NCBI GenBank assembly: GCA_963693285.1
Contig: OY848929.1
Location: 5,644,501 to 5,708,500, forward strand
Origin: Xestospongia muta
Lineage: Eukaryota; Porifera; Demospongiae; Haplosclerida; Petrosiidae
DNA: 64,000 bases
Direction: 5' to 3'
Under the pieces are notes generated by a model. The model had not been told where the DNA came from, ran no database searches, and worked only from the letters and a program-made list of their open reading frames with translations. A program made the translations under genes and the position numbers. This document shows positions 1 through 11,000 of this stretch, in pieces. Numbering within the stretch: position 1 is the stretch's first letter; each line of letters starts with the position of its first letter.

Positions 1-22
1 TTAGTGCAGTAATCCTAATGTC

Positions 23-206
23 ACTTAACAAGGACCTATATAGCTATCATCATAAAAATATTCAAGCGATTTTGTGACGTGTACCAAATTCTCAATTTTT
101 GGCTCGAGACCATGGACTATAGTCCATGGTCTCAAGCCAAAAATGGCAAAAAAATTAAATTGCTTCAAATTTTTTATGATGATAGCTATATAGGTCCTTG
201 TTAAGT
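23..206. mobile_element. 184-bp fold-back (MITE-like) element, left copy 1
   Basis: The ends are inverted repeats of about 35 bp, ACTTAACAAGGACC... at the left and ...GGTCCTTGTTAAGT at the right. The middle is a 50-bp palindrome (95-144) with arms of 25 bp centred on GGACTA/TAGTCC; this copy has one mismatch (CTCAAG against CTCGAG). All six complete copies in the window are exactly 184 bp, which argues for a discrete element later amplified with the array. It encodes nothing. The alternative is an inverted junction between two satellite units. Confidence 0.7.
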
Positions 207-363
207 AGAATCATTGTTTGTGCTTAGAAATGTTGTTTAAGTCAGTAAAAAAAACCAAAACAAATTCATTAATTTACATGTACATTTTCTACTAGAACAA
301 AGGGCATTGTATAAACATTTTTAAAAGGATAATGCTACATTTTAGAGTGGTAATACTAATGTC

Positions 364-547
364 ACTTAACAAGAACCTATATAGCTATCATGATAAAAAT
401 ATTCAAGAGATTTTGTGACGTGTACCAAATTCTCAATTTTTGGCTCGAGACCATGGACTATAGTCCATGGTCTCAAGCCAAAAATGGCAAAAAAATTAAA
501 TTGCTTCAAATTTTTTATGATGATAGCTATATAGGTCCTTGTTAAGT
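364..547. mobile_element. 184-bp fold-back element, left copy 2
   Basis: Same ends and length as copy 1, with its palindrome at 436-485 and the same CTCAAG variant. It lies one composite unit (341 bp) after copy 1 and is flanked by the same sequence (AGAATCATTGTTTGTGCTTA follows the right end). The two copies therefore probably arose by tandem duplication of the composite unit rather than by separate insertions. Confidence 0.7.
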
Positions 548-1253
548 AGAATCATTGTTTGTGCTTAGAAATGTTGTTTAAGTCAGTAAAAAAAACCAAA
601 ACAAATTCATTAATTTACATGTACATTTTCTACTAGAACAAAGGGCATTGTATAAACATTTTTAAAAGGATAATGCTACATTTTAGAGTGGTAATACTAA
701 TGTCACTTAACAAGGACCTATAGAACTATCATCACAAAAAAATTTGAAGTAATTTCATTCTTTAAAGTCTGTAAAAAAAGACAAAACGATTTTTTTAATT
801 TACATGTACATTTACTAGTAGAACAAAGGCCATTATATAAAGATTTTAAAAAAAATAATGCTACATTTTAGAGTTGTGATACTAATGTCACTTAACAAGA
901 ACCTATAGAACTATCATGACAAAAAATTTGAAGAAATTTCATTCTTTAAAGTCTGTAAAAAAAAACAAAACGATTTCATTAATTTACATGTACATTTACT
1001 AGTAGAACAAAGGGCATTATCTAAACATTTTTAAAAAGATAATGCTACATTTTAGAGCAGTAATCCCAATGTCACTTAGTAAGGACCTATATAGCTATCA
1101 TCACAAAAAAAAGAAGCAATTTCATTCTTTAAAGTCTGTAAAAAGACAAAAATTTTCATTAATTTACATGTACATTTACTAGTAGAACAAAGGGTATTAT
1201 ATAAACATTTTTAAAAGGATAATGCTACATTTTAGTGCAGTAATCCTAATGTC

Positions 1254-1437
1254 ACTTAACAAGGACCTATATAGCTATCATCATAAAAATATTCAAGAGA
1301 TTTTGTGACGTGTACCAAATTCTCAATTTTTGGCTCGAGACCATGGACTATAGTCCATGGTCTCGAGCCAAAAATGGCAAAAAAATTAAATTGCTTCAAA
1401 TTTTTTATGATGATAGCTATATAGGTCCTTGTTAAGT
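1254..1437. mobile_element. 184-bp fold-back element, left copy 3
   Basis: Same ends and length. The palindrome at 1326-1375 is perfect over 50 bp, carrying CTCGAG on both arms. The perfect form also occurs in the right array, so it is probably ancestral to the CTCAAG variant of copies 1 and 2. Confidence 0.7.
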
Positions 1438-1953
1438 AGAATCATTGTTTGTGCTTAGAAATGTTGTTTAAGTCAGTAAAAAAAACCAAAACAAATTCAT
1501 TTATTTACATGTACATTTACTAGTAGAACAAAGGCCATTATATAAACATTTTTAAATGGATAATGCTACATTTTAGAGCAGTGATACTAATGTCACTTAA
1601 CAAGAACCTATAGAACTATCATGACAAAAAATTTGAAGAAATTTCATTCTTTAAAGTCTGTAAAAAAAGACAAAATGATTTCATTAATTTACGTGTACAT
1701 TTACTAGTAGAACAAAGGGCATTATATAAACATTTTTAAATAGATAATGCTACATTTTAGAGTGGTAATACTAATGTCACTTAACAAGGACCTATAGAAC
1801 TATCATCACAAAAAAATTTGAAGCAATTTCATTCTTTAAAGTCTGTAAAAAAAGACAAAATGCATTCATTAATTTACATGTACATTATCTAGTAGAACAA
1901 AGGGCATTATATAAACATTTTTAAAAGGATAATACTACATTTTAGAGTAGTAA

Positions 1954-2683
1954 TGGACCTAATGGCATTGTCTTCATTTCCATACGACAGTTACATTTAC
2001 GAGTCCCTTTAGCTGCTTTAGCTACAGGTTTATAACGAGCCAAATTAATTGTATGACCAATATAGAGATCTTCTAGTGTCACCTGCCAATACAATTATAT
2101 CCTACATCATTTTAAAGGTATATACCTCAATATCCATTGTAATGGTACCACCACGAGGTATCTCACATGGACTACTATCTGTCTGTCCAAAGTGGAACCC
2201 AAATCCTCCACCAAAAAAGGATCTATGTATTGTATTATCATTATAAAATGTGGTATAACTCTCTTACCCAAAGAAGTCATCACCATGATGTTGTGCTTGA
2301 TTTTTAAGTCTTTCTTCACCATGACGATTATAAATATCTCTTTTTATCATCATCACTGAGAACCTATCACATGATAATCATCAGGTGGTCATGTGTTTAT
2401 CATGTGACATTACTTCATAAACATCATTAATATCATGGAATTTTGTCTGTGCATCTGGATCATCAGGATTTTTATCAGGATGATATTTCATTGCTAATGT
2501 CCGATAAGCTTTTTTGATTTGTTTAGCTGAAGCATCTCGACTGACGCCTAAAATGTTGTAGAAATCTCGCCTGTAAAGAAGTAAAGAAACCTCAATCATT
2601 TAATTGACACATACTTCTTACCCTGCTTGTGCAGAGATCCATAGAGTAGCCAGTAACAGTAACACTTTAAGTGATGGATCCAT
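1954..2683 (-). pseudogene. DNAJB11 copy, 5' part, frameshifted
   Basis: Read on the minus strand, this matches the first exons of the intact DNAJB11 gene at 39.55 kb: start codon at 2681-2683, hydrophobic signal segment, J domain with YHPDKNP, a Gly/Phe-rich exon, and the start of the substrate-binding domain. It stops at 1954 inside an exon, where the satellite array begins. It carries one extra A in the exon after the J domain (GATAAAAAGAG against GATAAAAGAG in the intact gene), which breaks the frame. Its 3' exons are missing here; matching 3' sequence lies at 7505-7672 in the wrong order. Introns are retained, so it came from DNA duplication, not retrotransposition. Confidence 0.9.
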
Positions 2684-3577
2684 TATAAACCTCACTTCAA
2701 TATGTTGCCATTAATCATAATCTCCTTCACTAAAAGTATATTTAATTCTCTTACATTTTCATTTTGCTTGTTCTTTGTGTACTCTTTCTAATCACTTAAA
2801 ATATCTGGTATGACAGTAGCAACAGTAGTTGTAACCAAAAGTAATAAAATGATTTAAAACAAGCATATTATATGGGTGTGCAGATTCACAATAAATTAAA
2901 AATTTATTGCACAAATAAATGACTTGAAATAATAAAAAATAATAGAAGCATAGTGTATGTGTGCAAACATAATAGGTTTAAATAATGTGATTTATTGTAT
3001 GAATATATATTTACAAAATAAAATGACACATTTCTCACGAGTAAGCAAGAATATAAAACAAGCATACCAAATGCATATTACAAATAGTATCATGGTTGTA
3101 CTGTTAAAAGAAAACAAATGTAAGAATTAAAATTTGAGAATGTAAGTATTAAATGATGAAAAGAGAAAGAATACATTAAATGACAAGAATTAAAATTTGA
3201 GAATGTAAGTATTAAATGATGAAAAGAGAAAGATTATACATTAAATGACAATACATGAATGATTGAACAACGATACTGTACTAGACAGTGAATACGGGTT
3301 GTTCCCTTTGAAGGCAAAACTCAGGAAACCATCTCAAAATCAAGTGAGTTGTCCATGATGACCACACAATGTTGGTCCATTTCAGTTAGATAATCAACAT
3401 TATATACAGTGGAAGAACAGTCAAATTAACAACCAAGCAAGAATGAATTTAAACCTATTCCACCAATTATTCAACCAATTCTCTATTACTCACTACTTCT
3501 CTGCATGCAGGGGAAGAAGTCAACAATATGTGCAAAATAATCCTGGCAGGGGAAGAACAGTCAACAATATTTAACAG
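2684..3577. other. Non-coding spacer of the inverted DNAJB11 block
   Basis: Contains no gene I can support. Part of it (about 2870-3070) is the diverged reverse complement of 43260-43480 in the right block; shared landmarks include the string around TTTATATTCTTGC and a run near ACACTATGCTT. At 3122-3240 a stretch of about 55 bp beginning AAGAATTAAAATTTGAGAAT is tandemly duplicated. Confidence 0.6.
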
Positions 3578-3647
3578 AGGTAGCGTCCACGTCTATGAAT
3601 CGTGAGAGTAGTCGTAGTCATGCAATATTCATGTTGAGTGTAAAAAC
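3578..3647 (+). pseudogene. Kinesin motor-domain exon fragment, copy 1
   Basis: Translates from 3580 as VASTSMNRESSRSHAIFMLS followed by VKT. This is the conserved kinesin motor segment around switch I (N..SSRSHAIF). It is preceded by an AG and followed by GT (3648), so it looks like one spliced exon. No other motor-domain segment such as the P-loop is visible nearby, so it is an orphan exon. It sits in a locally repeated unit whose flank reads CAGGGGAAGAACAGTCAACA. Confidence 0.75.
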
Positions 3648-3862
3648 GTACTTCTAAACCAAGATATCAATAATGCAAGCCAAAATGCAAACAAAAATGC
3701 AATAAATTAAAAACGTGCTTTTATTAATGAGATGGAAGCAGATAACACGATCCAACAAATCTGCATGTGGGGAAGAACTGTCAACAATATGTGCAAAATA
3801 ATCCTGGCAGGGGAAGAACAGTCAACCATGTGCAAAATAACCCTGGCAGGGGAAGAACACAG

Positions 3863-3906
3863 AGGCGTCCACGGCTATGAACAACGAAAGTAGCCGTGTA
3901 AAAATG
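3863..3906 (+). pseudogene. Kinesin motor exon fragment, copy 2, internally deleted
   Basis: Reads ASTAMNNESSR and then jumps to VKM. The residues SHAIFMLS of copy 1 are missing through an internal deletion that keeps the frame. The flanking module is the same as for copy 1, so this is a duplicated and decayed copy. Confidence 0.65.
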
Positions 3907-4019
3907 TACTTCTAAACTAAGGTATCAATAATGCAAGCCAAAATGCAAACAAAAATACAATAAATTCGCACGTGCTTTTATTAATGAGATGGAAGCAGAT
4001 AATACGATCCAACAAAACG

Positions 4020-4560
4020 CAAAAATATGCTTTTACAAGTATATAAGAATAGACTGATTGAAGTGTGTACCTTCATACTAGCCTTGAAAGAAGGTTGCTA
4101 GTAGTTGCTGCAATTAGTGGTTTGGTGGCGTTCTAGAATTTGTAAAGAGCTCAGTTTATAACAACAAAGTGACTGCAGAGTAAATTATATTCACCTACTT
4201 TCTTAGACAAACAAAGTTCAGATTGTGGTACTTTAAATTAAGTTTGGACTATTTATAGTCCACCAAAAAGGTCACACATTATTGTAAAAATCAGGGCTGT
4301 ATATAAGAAACAAGTCTACACATAATTGTAAAAATCAGGGCTGTATATAATAATCAAGACTACACATGATTACATTACATTGTTCAAGACTTTACATGTT
4401 CCATGAGTATGTCCATCATAACGTCTATCATAACACTCACTTTATAAAACCTACTATAATCAGAAACCTTTATTTAATATGTGGTACTATATATCTCATA
4501 TTGCTATTATTTATTAATAGAACTCATTCATACAATGAACATATGTAATTATGAAGGAAT
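4020..4560. repeat. Left-arm duplicated block A (paralogue of 6260-6965)
   Basis: Similar over most of its length to 6260-6965: shared stretches include GTGTACCTTCATACTAGC, CTGCAATTAGTGGTTTGGTG, TTTATAGTCCACCAAAAAGG, repeated CATTATTGTAAAAATCAGG motifs and AACTCATTCATACAATGAAC. The same sequence appears inverted at about 41640-42110. The run GTAAAAATCAGGGCTGTATA recurs as a short local repeat. No gene is supported. Confidence 0.75.
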
Positions 4561-4880
4561 ATGTATATACTAATATAGTACCAATATTAGTAGTATAAGC
4601 ATTAACCCTCTCTTAACTCATAGTTAACTGGATTGCTCTAGTATATAATCAATGTAGATAGAACCCTCTCTTAACTCATAGTTTACTGGACTCAACTTAA
4701 ATGCCTTAGATAAAGGGAGAATCATAAACCAGTTACATTAACCAGATGACATATAGAGGTTCAGTTTTCTACACATGTTATTATTAAGGCATTTTCCTAT
4801 AGCTTGAAATCAAAGAAAATAAAATACAAAAATTAACAGAAAACCAAAAATTAACAGAAAACCAAAAAAAAAGAGAAGCA
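4561..4880. other. AT-rich spacer
   Basis: Holds a short duplication: CCCTCTCTTAACTCATAGTT occurs at about 4606 and again at 4663. I see no coding or RNA signal. Confidence 0.4.
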
Positions 4881-5370
4881 CAAGATATGCAATCAAGGTA
4901 ATAAATATAGTAACAAATAATATGTCATACGTTACTTAAAATAGACTAGTACAAGAACAAAATTCTGAACTGACATTTTCAGATGAATTACAAGATATGC
5001 AATCAAGGTAATAAATATAGTAACAAATAATATGTCATACGTTACTTAAAATAGACTAGTACAAGAACAAAATTCTGAACTGACATAGTACAAGAACAAA
5101 ATTCTGAACTGACATTTTCAGATGAATTTTCAGATGAGAGTCCGGTTAATCATCCTGCTAAAAAATCGCAAGAGATGCAATCAAGGTAATAAATATAGTA
5201 ACAAATAATATGTTATACGTTACTTAAAATAGACTAGTACAAGAACAAGATTCTGAACTGACATTTTGTACAAGAACAAGATTCTGAACTGACATTTTCA
5301 GATGAATCTTCAGATGAGAGTCCGATTAAACATCCTGCTAAAAAATCGCAAGAGATGCAATCAAGGTAAA
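4881..5370 (+). repeat. Tandem exon/intron-like modules with acidic peptide
   Basis: At least three tandem copies of a module with a 48-bp intron-like segment (GTAATAAATATAG...AAAATAG) between exon-like pieces. The longest exon-like piece (about 5066-5186) has an open frame with QEQNSELTFSDE, then SDESPVNHPAKKSQEMQ. It ends in phase 2 and the next module begins with the base completing an Arg codon, so the exon is symmetric and could be multiplied without losing frame. Some modules are truncated. No start codon or stable gene around it is evident, so I read it as relics of an expanded exon. Confidence 0.5.
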
Positions 5371-5461
5371 AATGCAATAAATTAAAAACGTGCTTTTATT
5401 AATGAGATGGAAGCAGATAATACAAGTACAAGAAAATTATTTTTGAAGAAAGTCTTCTTGG

Positions 5462-5530
5462 TCTTAGTGAAGATGGATGACAGTGATGATGTTTATAGTC
5501 CACCAAAAAGGTCAGATATGTACAAGTACG
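5462..5530 (+). pseudogene. Possible exon relic, acidic, MDDSDDVYSPPKRSDMY
   Basis: An AG precedes a short open stretch starting KMDDSDDVYSPPKRSDMY and a GT (GTACG) follows, so it could be a small exon. The motif TTTATAGTCCACCAAAAAGG recurs at about 4250 and 6570 without the acidic part. I do not recognise the protein. It may belong to the same decayed gene as the preceding acidic modules. Confidence 0.3.
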
Positions 5531-5601
5531 TATCTTAGCCAACGATTTATTACTTTCCTAAACACAACAACATCACATTCACAATATAAGATATCGTCGT
5601 A

Positions 5602-5675
5602 TCGTTTTACATTCAACAGACAACATGAATATTACATGACCACGACTACTCACAATTCAAGGAAGTGGACGCTAC
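5602..5675 (-). pseudogene. Kinesin motor exon fragment, copy 3, inverted and frameshifted
   Basis: On the minus strand it begins VASTSLNCE, then a 2-base deletion shifts frame, after which SRGHVIFMLSV is readable. It is a diverged relative of the exon at 3578-3647 in the opposite orientation, showing that the fragment has been both duplicated and inverted within this arm. Confidence 0.6.
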
Positions 5676-5694
5676 CCGTCTGTTGGATAATCCC

Positions 5695-5756
5695 TCTGTC
5701 AGTACCTCTCAGGTGGTTGTTCTACCACTGAGCTATCAGAGAACTCCATAGTTGCC
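5695..5756 (-). other. tRNA-like 5' half (box A), probable SINE or tRNA relic
   Basis: On the minus strand the sequence TAGCTCAGTGGTAGAAC is a strong match to the tRNA D-arm/internal promoter box A. I could not fold an anticodon arm, T-arm and acceptor stem around it, and no good box B follows, so it is not a functional tRNA. It is probably a tRNA-derived SINE head or a tRNA pseudogene. Confidence 0.4.
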
Positions 5757-6259
5757 TTGTGATTAATGACACTAAATACTACTGTAAGAGGATATGAAGA
5801 CCAGTCAATGCTCGATTCAGTAAATCATTAATTTGTTCATTGTAGATCTCCAAAAAGGAACACTTACAAAGATAGTCAACTAAGTCACCATACTATAGAA
5901 ATAGATGCATAGATGTTTCCAATGGATGCATAGTGACAAGGATGAATGGATAGAAGCCGGTAACAGATGCACAAGGATAAGAAATAGATACAAGATAGCC
6001 ATTAACTTTCTGTTATAAGATCAATAATGCAAGCCAAAACGTAAACAAAAATGCAATAAATTTAAAATGTGCTTTTATTAATGAGATGGAAGCAGATAAT
6101 ACGATCCAACAGATACAAGATAAGTGTATAATGGCAGTGTATAATGGCTAACTTTCTGTTATAAGATCAATAATGCAAGCCAAAACGTAAACAAAAATGC
6201 AATAAATTTAAAATGTGCTTTTATTAATGAGATGGAAGCAGATAATACGATCCAACAAA
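5757..6259. repeat. Scattered module pieces in left arm
   Basis: No gene. Contains two copies (about 6023-6115 and 6165-6260) of the ~95-bp piece with GCAAGCCAAAACGTAAACAA and GCTTTTATTAATGAGATGG, plus a duplicated GTGTATAATGGC/TTTCTGTTATAAGATCAATA segment. These match the flanks of the kinesin-exon modules at 3.6-4.0 kb. Confidence 0.6.
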
Positions 6260-7504
6260 ACACAAGAATATGCTTTTACAATTACAAGAAAATTATTTGT
6301 GAAAGTGTGTACCTTCATACTAGCAGTGGAAAGAGCTGTTGAGTAGAAAAAAAAAGACGAAATAAAAGGGAAGAAAATGACAACTGAACGTCCAAGAAAG
6401 TCTTAGTGAAGATGGATGACAGTGACAACCTAGAAAGAAGGTTGCTGTAGTTACTGCTGCAATTAGTGGTTTGGTGGCTTTCTAGAATTTGTAAAGAGCT
6501 CAGTTTATAACAACAAAATGACTGCAGAGTAAACAAAGTTCAGATCGTGGTATTTTAAATTAAGTTTGGACTATTTATAGTCCACCAAAAAGGTCACACA
6601 TGATGATACATAATTGTAAAAATCAGGGCTGTATATAAGAAACAAGTCTACACGTTATTGTAAAAATCAGGACTGTATATAAGAAACAAGTCTATACATT
6701 ATTGTAAAAATCAGGACTGTATATAAGAAACAAGTCTACACATTATTGTAAAAATCAGGGCTGTATATAATAATAAAGGCTACATATAATTACATTACAT
6801 TACATAACATTGTTCAAGACTTTACATGTTCAATGAGTATGTCCATCATAACACTCACTTTATAAAACCTACTATAATCAGAAACCTTTATTTAATATGT
6901 GGTACTATATATCTCATATTGCTATTATTTATTAATAGAACTCATTCATACAATGAACATATGTACAAAATATTGAGGAAAGAATGAGAATGTCCTCCCC
7001 CAGTCATTAAGGACTCACCTCTATTGTTAAGGGGGTTGTATCTATCATTAAGATGTATAGGAAGTTTCATGCCTTGAATTGATAGTCATTAAAGGTGGTC
7101 CAGAGTCATTTGAAGTGACATTTTGTCCATAGTAACTACATATAAAAGTTCACTAATTAGGGGGAGGTGCCTCCTAAGACTATTATATTAATTGTAACAT
7201 ATATTAAATTAAATGTAATGATTTATTACAATAGGCTCCTAGTAACCACACCCTTATTAATCTAACATCAATGAGTATTGTTAAAATGTTGTAAAAATAT
7301 AATATTTTTTAATTTACAAGTTGTACTAAAGTATTAGATGATTCTACTGATAAGTGATATCATATTACTTGTTAATTGACATACTTTATATTATTATTCA
7401 GAAATTGAAAAGTTTTTTCTAAAACAAGATCAAAATAGTTGAATATTATTAGTGAGTGAAGTTTAAATAATACAATATGACCACACCCACAATCTTTATT
7501 AATT
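6260..7504 (-). repeat. Inverted copy of the DNAJB11 downstream region
   Basis: The part from about 6480 to 7504 is the reverse complement of roughly 41080-42090. Shared landmarks include the block GAGGAAAGAATGAGAATGTC, CATTAAGGACTCACC and the AT-rich stretch before TTGATCTTG. It is the 3' flank of the left DNAJB11 relic. The lower part also resembles 4020-4560. No gene is supported. Confidence 0.8.
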
Positions 7505-7672
7505 CTAAAGTCCATTGTATGGTTTCTGATGAGAGTCCTGTCCAAGCACTCTAATTAAATCTAATCAACATTTAATAAAAGGAAATCCTCTCAATACAAA
7601 TGATACCTTCTTTATCCTTATCAGAAAATGATCCACGTGGAAAGTTAACATCAAATGTTACAAACAAATCTC
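7505..7672 (-). pseudogene. DNAJB11 copy, 3' end relic
   Basis: Minus-strand match to the last two exons of the intact gene at 40.9-41.08 kb: the segment encoding [20 protein letters not shown], a short intron, and the final exon ending at TAG (7505-7507). It lies upstream (in gene direction) of the 5' relic at 1954-2683, so the two pieces cannot form one gene. The order matches the right block, where a 3' gene end is likewise followed by a second partial copy. Confidence 0.85.
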
Positions 7673-8084
7673 TTTTAATTTCTCCTTCATTAATTTTTGC
7701 TTTAATTTCTCCCTTAATTTCTGCTTAATTCATCCTGCTTTAATTTCTATTCAATTAATTTTTCCATTAATTTCTCCTCTAATATCTACTTTATTTCATC
7801 AACCTTCAATAAAGTGTTGATCAAAAACACATCTATTCCAAATGGATTATTTAATGTGATATGTCCCTTTCCAGAAATATGCACTGATATACTCATTATC
7901 ACTGGCTTAGACATAGGGGGGCACTGATTATAATTATATTTATTGGGAGTCAGTATGAATGTTCAGACCTTCTGCTATTAAGTTCTCAGCAATAAATTTT
8001 ATAAATAGGAACCGAGGGGTTAAAATTAGCAAGGAATTACAATTAACATAGGGTGTGTCCATTAGGTGTGGCCTTTCTAGCAAT
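7673..8084. other. Upstream region of ANKIB1
   Basis: AT-rich. From 7673 to about 7800 it holds degenerate copies of TTAATTTCTCC/TTAATTTCTGC. The last ~100 bp before the ANKIB1 start carry GGGTGTGTCC and TTAGGTGTGGCC, variants of a GGTGTGG motif that recurs across the window. No clear TATA box. Confidence 0.4.
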
Positions 8085-11000
8085 ATGGGAACTCTAGAGA
8101 GTAAGCTAGCTCATCATTTGATGACAGATGAATTAGGAGAAGCTCTCCATTTATGGCAGACAAACGAAGAGTTACAAAGCAAGATTAATATCAATGGTTC
8201 AATGAGAGGGGCTCTTCACAAAGATCCTCCTCTTCACTGTGTGTTAAGACATGGAAATTACCGATCAGCTGAGATGAGACCAATTGTACAAATTTTTTTA
8301 GACAAAGGAGCTAATCCTTTGACTAAAAATGGTTTACAAGAGACAGCTCTACATATATTGTGTTGTTCACAACGTCAAGGAGCACGAGAAAACAAAGCAC
8401 GTTGTACAATACTTGAAATGTTACTACAAAAATTACCTGATGAAAAAAACGCTGTAGAACAGTCACTAAGACGACCAGCGAAAATGGGTGGAGCTCGATG
8501 TGTGACAAGCTCATTGAGTTTACAAGATTCTGTAAGTTATGACAAAATGTCACGACATGTTTATATCAATTGTCTATAGTCTCGAAATACACCTCTTCAT
8601 TTAGCATCAGCTTCAGGTCTTCTAGACTGTGTTGAGGTATAGTTAGTACCTGTAGTCTATTACATACATGTGTGTTCCATATTAGCTGCTATTAGCATAT
8701 GGTGCCCCACTGTTTGTGACTAACATTGCTAAAAAGACACCAATGGAGTCTGCAGTAGATGCTAAACAAATGATAATAGCTCAATTCTTAGAATCACAGA
8801 TGGTGATGACTGATGTTAAAGTAAGACGTATTGTGTATTACACATGAGTGAGTATGACCCTTTAATATCATGTTAGAAAAGTCCTGAAAGTGAAACTGAA
8901 AGTCTACCATCACATCGTGATAAAACAAAAGTAATCAATGATTTTTATCATAGTAGATTATTTCTTTTCAATAGTCATTTTATACTCCAGAACAATTGAA
9001 AGTAATGCGAGATGATCTTGTCAAAGAGATATCAGAGACACTACAAGTAACAACTGTTAAATATGGAGGTCATTTCTCTCATCTCTCTCTGTATTTAGAT
9101 CTTACCAGATGCAGCCAGAGCTATTCTATCTGCTTATAGTACGTATTTTAATTTGCTTTACATAAATTATAAAATATACATGGTTTATATGATAACAGCA
9201 CATGTACTTGTGATGTTAATGAAATACCTAATATATTTATATAGGTTGGTCAAGAGAACTTGTACTAAATGCATGGAATGAAGATAATTCTAAAGTTTGT
9301 ACTAAAGCAGGTCTTGACTTAACGGAAATACATAGTAAGATATAACCACGCCTACTTATTATATTCATGTGACATACTTTATAAAGCACCAAATGAACGG
9401 TTTATTAGTCTGAGTCCTAAATCTTGTGAAATATGTTTTGAACCTATCCCTGTTGAACACTTGGTTGATGTACCATGTGGACATTACTTTTGTCGAGATT
9501 GCTGGACTTCGTAAGCTCCGCCCACTTTACATTTATCTGACTGTCTATATATCTTGCAGATACCTTGAAGTGAGTGTTGCTGAAGGAGGAGGTAAAGATA
9601 TTCATTGTCCTGGACATGACTGCTCTAGACCTGTCCCTATTGTGAGTTACATTACGATATTGTACTATTTGACTCCACCCACTGATCACACCTACAGGAT
9701 GTTATTGCTAAGCTTGTATCAGAAGAGCTCTTCCGAAAATATTCTGAATTAAATATTCAGGTATAATTAATGTATTAATTTTTATTCATTTTTCTGTAGC
9801 ATTTTGTTGATAGCAATAAAGATTTCAAATGGTGTCCTTATCCTGATTGTAAACAAGCTGTTATGAAGAAAGATGGTCGTACGTCAGATCCAGAACTTGG
9901 TCAACGTCATGGTATTAATGTGGAATGTGGTAATGGTCATGGATTTTGTTGGAATTGTACTAAACATGCACACGAACCCTGTGAGTGTGAGGTCTGGGAA
10001 ACGTGGCTTAAAGAAGTCTCAAGAATGGCATCAGGTAAGTAAATAAAATCAATGTTGTTTATATTATAATAATATTAGTTGGTAAAGTTGATATGACAGA
10101 AATAGCAGCACAGGCTGAAGCTGATGCTCAGTGGATTATTAATAATACTAAACCTTGTCCAAGTTGTAGCTCACCTATACAAAAAAATGAAGGATGTAAT
10201 CACATGACTTGTCGAAAAGTATGCTGCATTATAAATATCACAGAGTAGGTATATTTTATTACATATTATAGTGTTATCATGATTTTTGTTGGGTGTGTCT
10301 TGATCCATGGAGTGAACATAGTTACAGAACTGGTGGATATTTTTCATGTAATCGTTATCTAGCACAAAGACGAGCTAGTGGGCGTGTTCAAGATGTTAGA
10401 AACAATATGGTAAATAATTAGTAGGTGTGGTTTGATCACATTGTGTTATAGGCCAAAAAATATCGTGAAGATGCTACAGTTGAAGTTCAGAGACAAATGG
10501 AAAAGTTTACTCACTATCATGACAGATATGTTAATCATCTTCATGGTATACAGGTAAGATCCTGATTTCTATTCCAATATCCTCATACCCATTCTAGATT
10601 GAATGTCAAATATTGGCTATGTCACAAGCTAAGACTCGATCACTAATGTCAATGAGAAAAGTTGTTGAAAGAAAAGTTGCCAGTAAACGCGGCAATACAA
10701 TACAGAATGCAACAAAAGATATTAATCCTGAAGAAACAGAGAATTTCCTAGAGGGTGTGGTCAGGGTCCTCCTACAAGCTCGTCGTCTCCTAGCAACATC
10801 TTATGGGATTGGGTATCTTATACCGGATGACAAGAAAGAAGCTCGAGATGCTCATGATACATTACAAGTAAAATGGATGCATGATAGAAGAATGGATGCA
10901 TAATATCATTATTATAGGGTAAACTAGAAGAAGTAGTTGAGAGTTTAGCACAAATGGTAAATCGTCCATATTTGAATACTCCTCGTACGGAGATGGCATC

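Larger units (their letters stand above)
1..1953 (-). repeat. Left satellite array, ~185-bp units
   Basis: AT-rich tandem array in which each unit carries the same landmarks in order: a segment reading TCACTTAACAAGGACCTATA, an A-rich tract, TTTACATGTACATTTACTAG, AACAAAGGGCATTATATAAA and GATAATGCTACATTTTAGAG. Simple units are about 185 bp. Three units are lengthened by the fold-back element listed separately. The array is the reverse complement of the one that fills 56.8-64 kb, so I assign it the minus strand relative to that array. It ends abruptly at about 1953, where sequence matching a DNAJB11 exon begins. No supported gene lies inside. I see no telomere repeat. Confidence 0.95.
3500..4030. 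repeat. Tandemly duplicated module around the kinesin exon
   Basis: Two tandem copies of a ~290-bp module hold, in order, CAGGGGAAGAACAGTCAACA, the kinesin exon or its remnant, AATGCAAGCCAAAATGCAAA and GAGATGGAAGCAGATAA. The last two landmarks recur at about 5370-5425, 6023-6115 and 6165-6260, so pieces of the module are scattered through the whole 3.5-6.3 kb stretch. Confidence 0.8.

Noticed and set aside
1..1953. Telomere at the left edge
   Set aside because: No TTAGGG-type repeats; the array is a ~185-bp satellite that also occurs at the right end and once in between.
5660..5756. Complete tRNA gene on the minus strand
   Set aside because: Only the D-arm/box A part is convincing; the anticodon stem, T-arm and acceptor stem do not pair.
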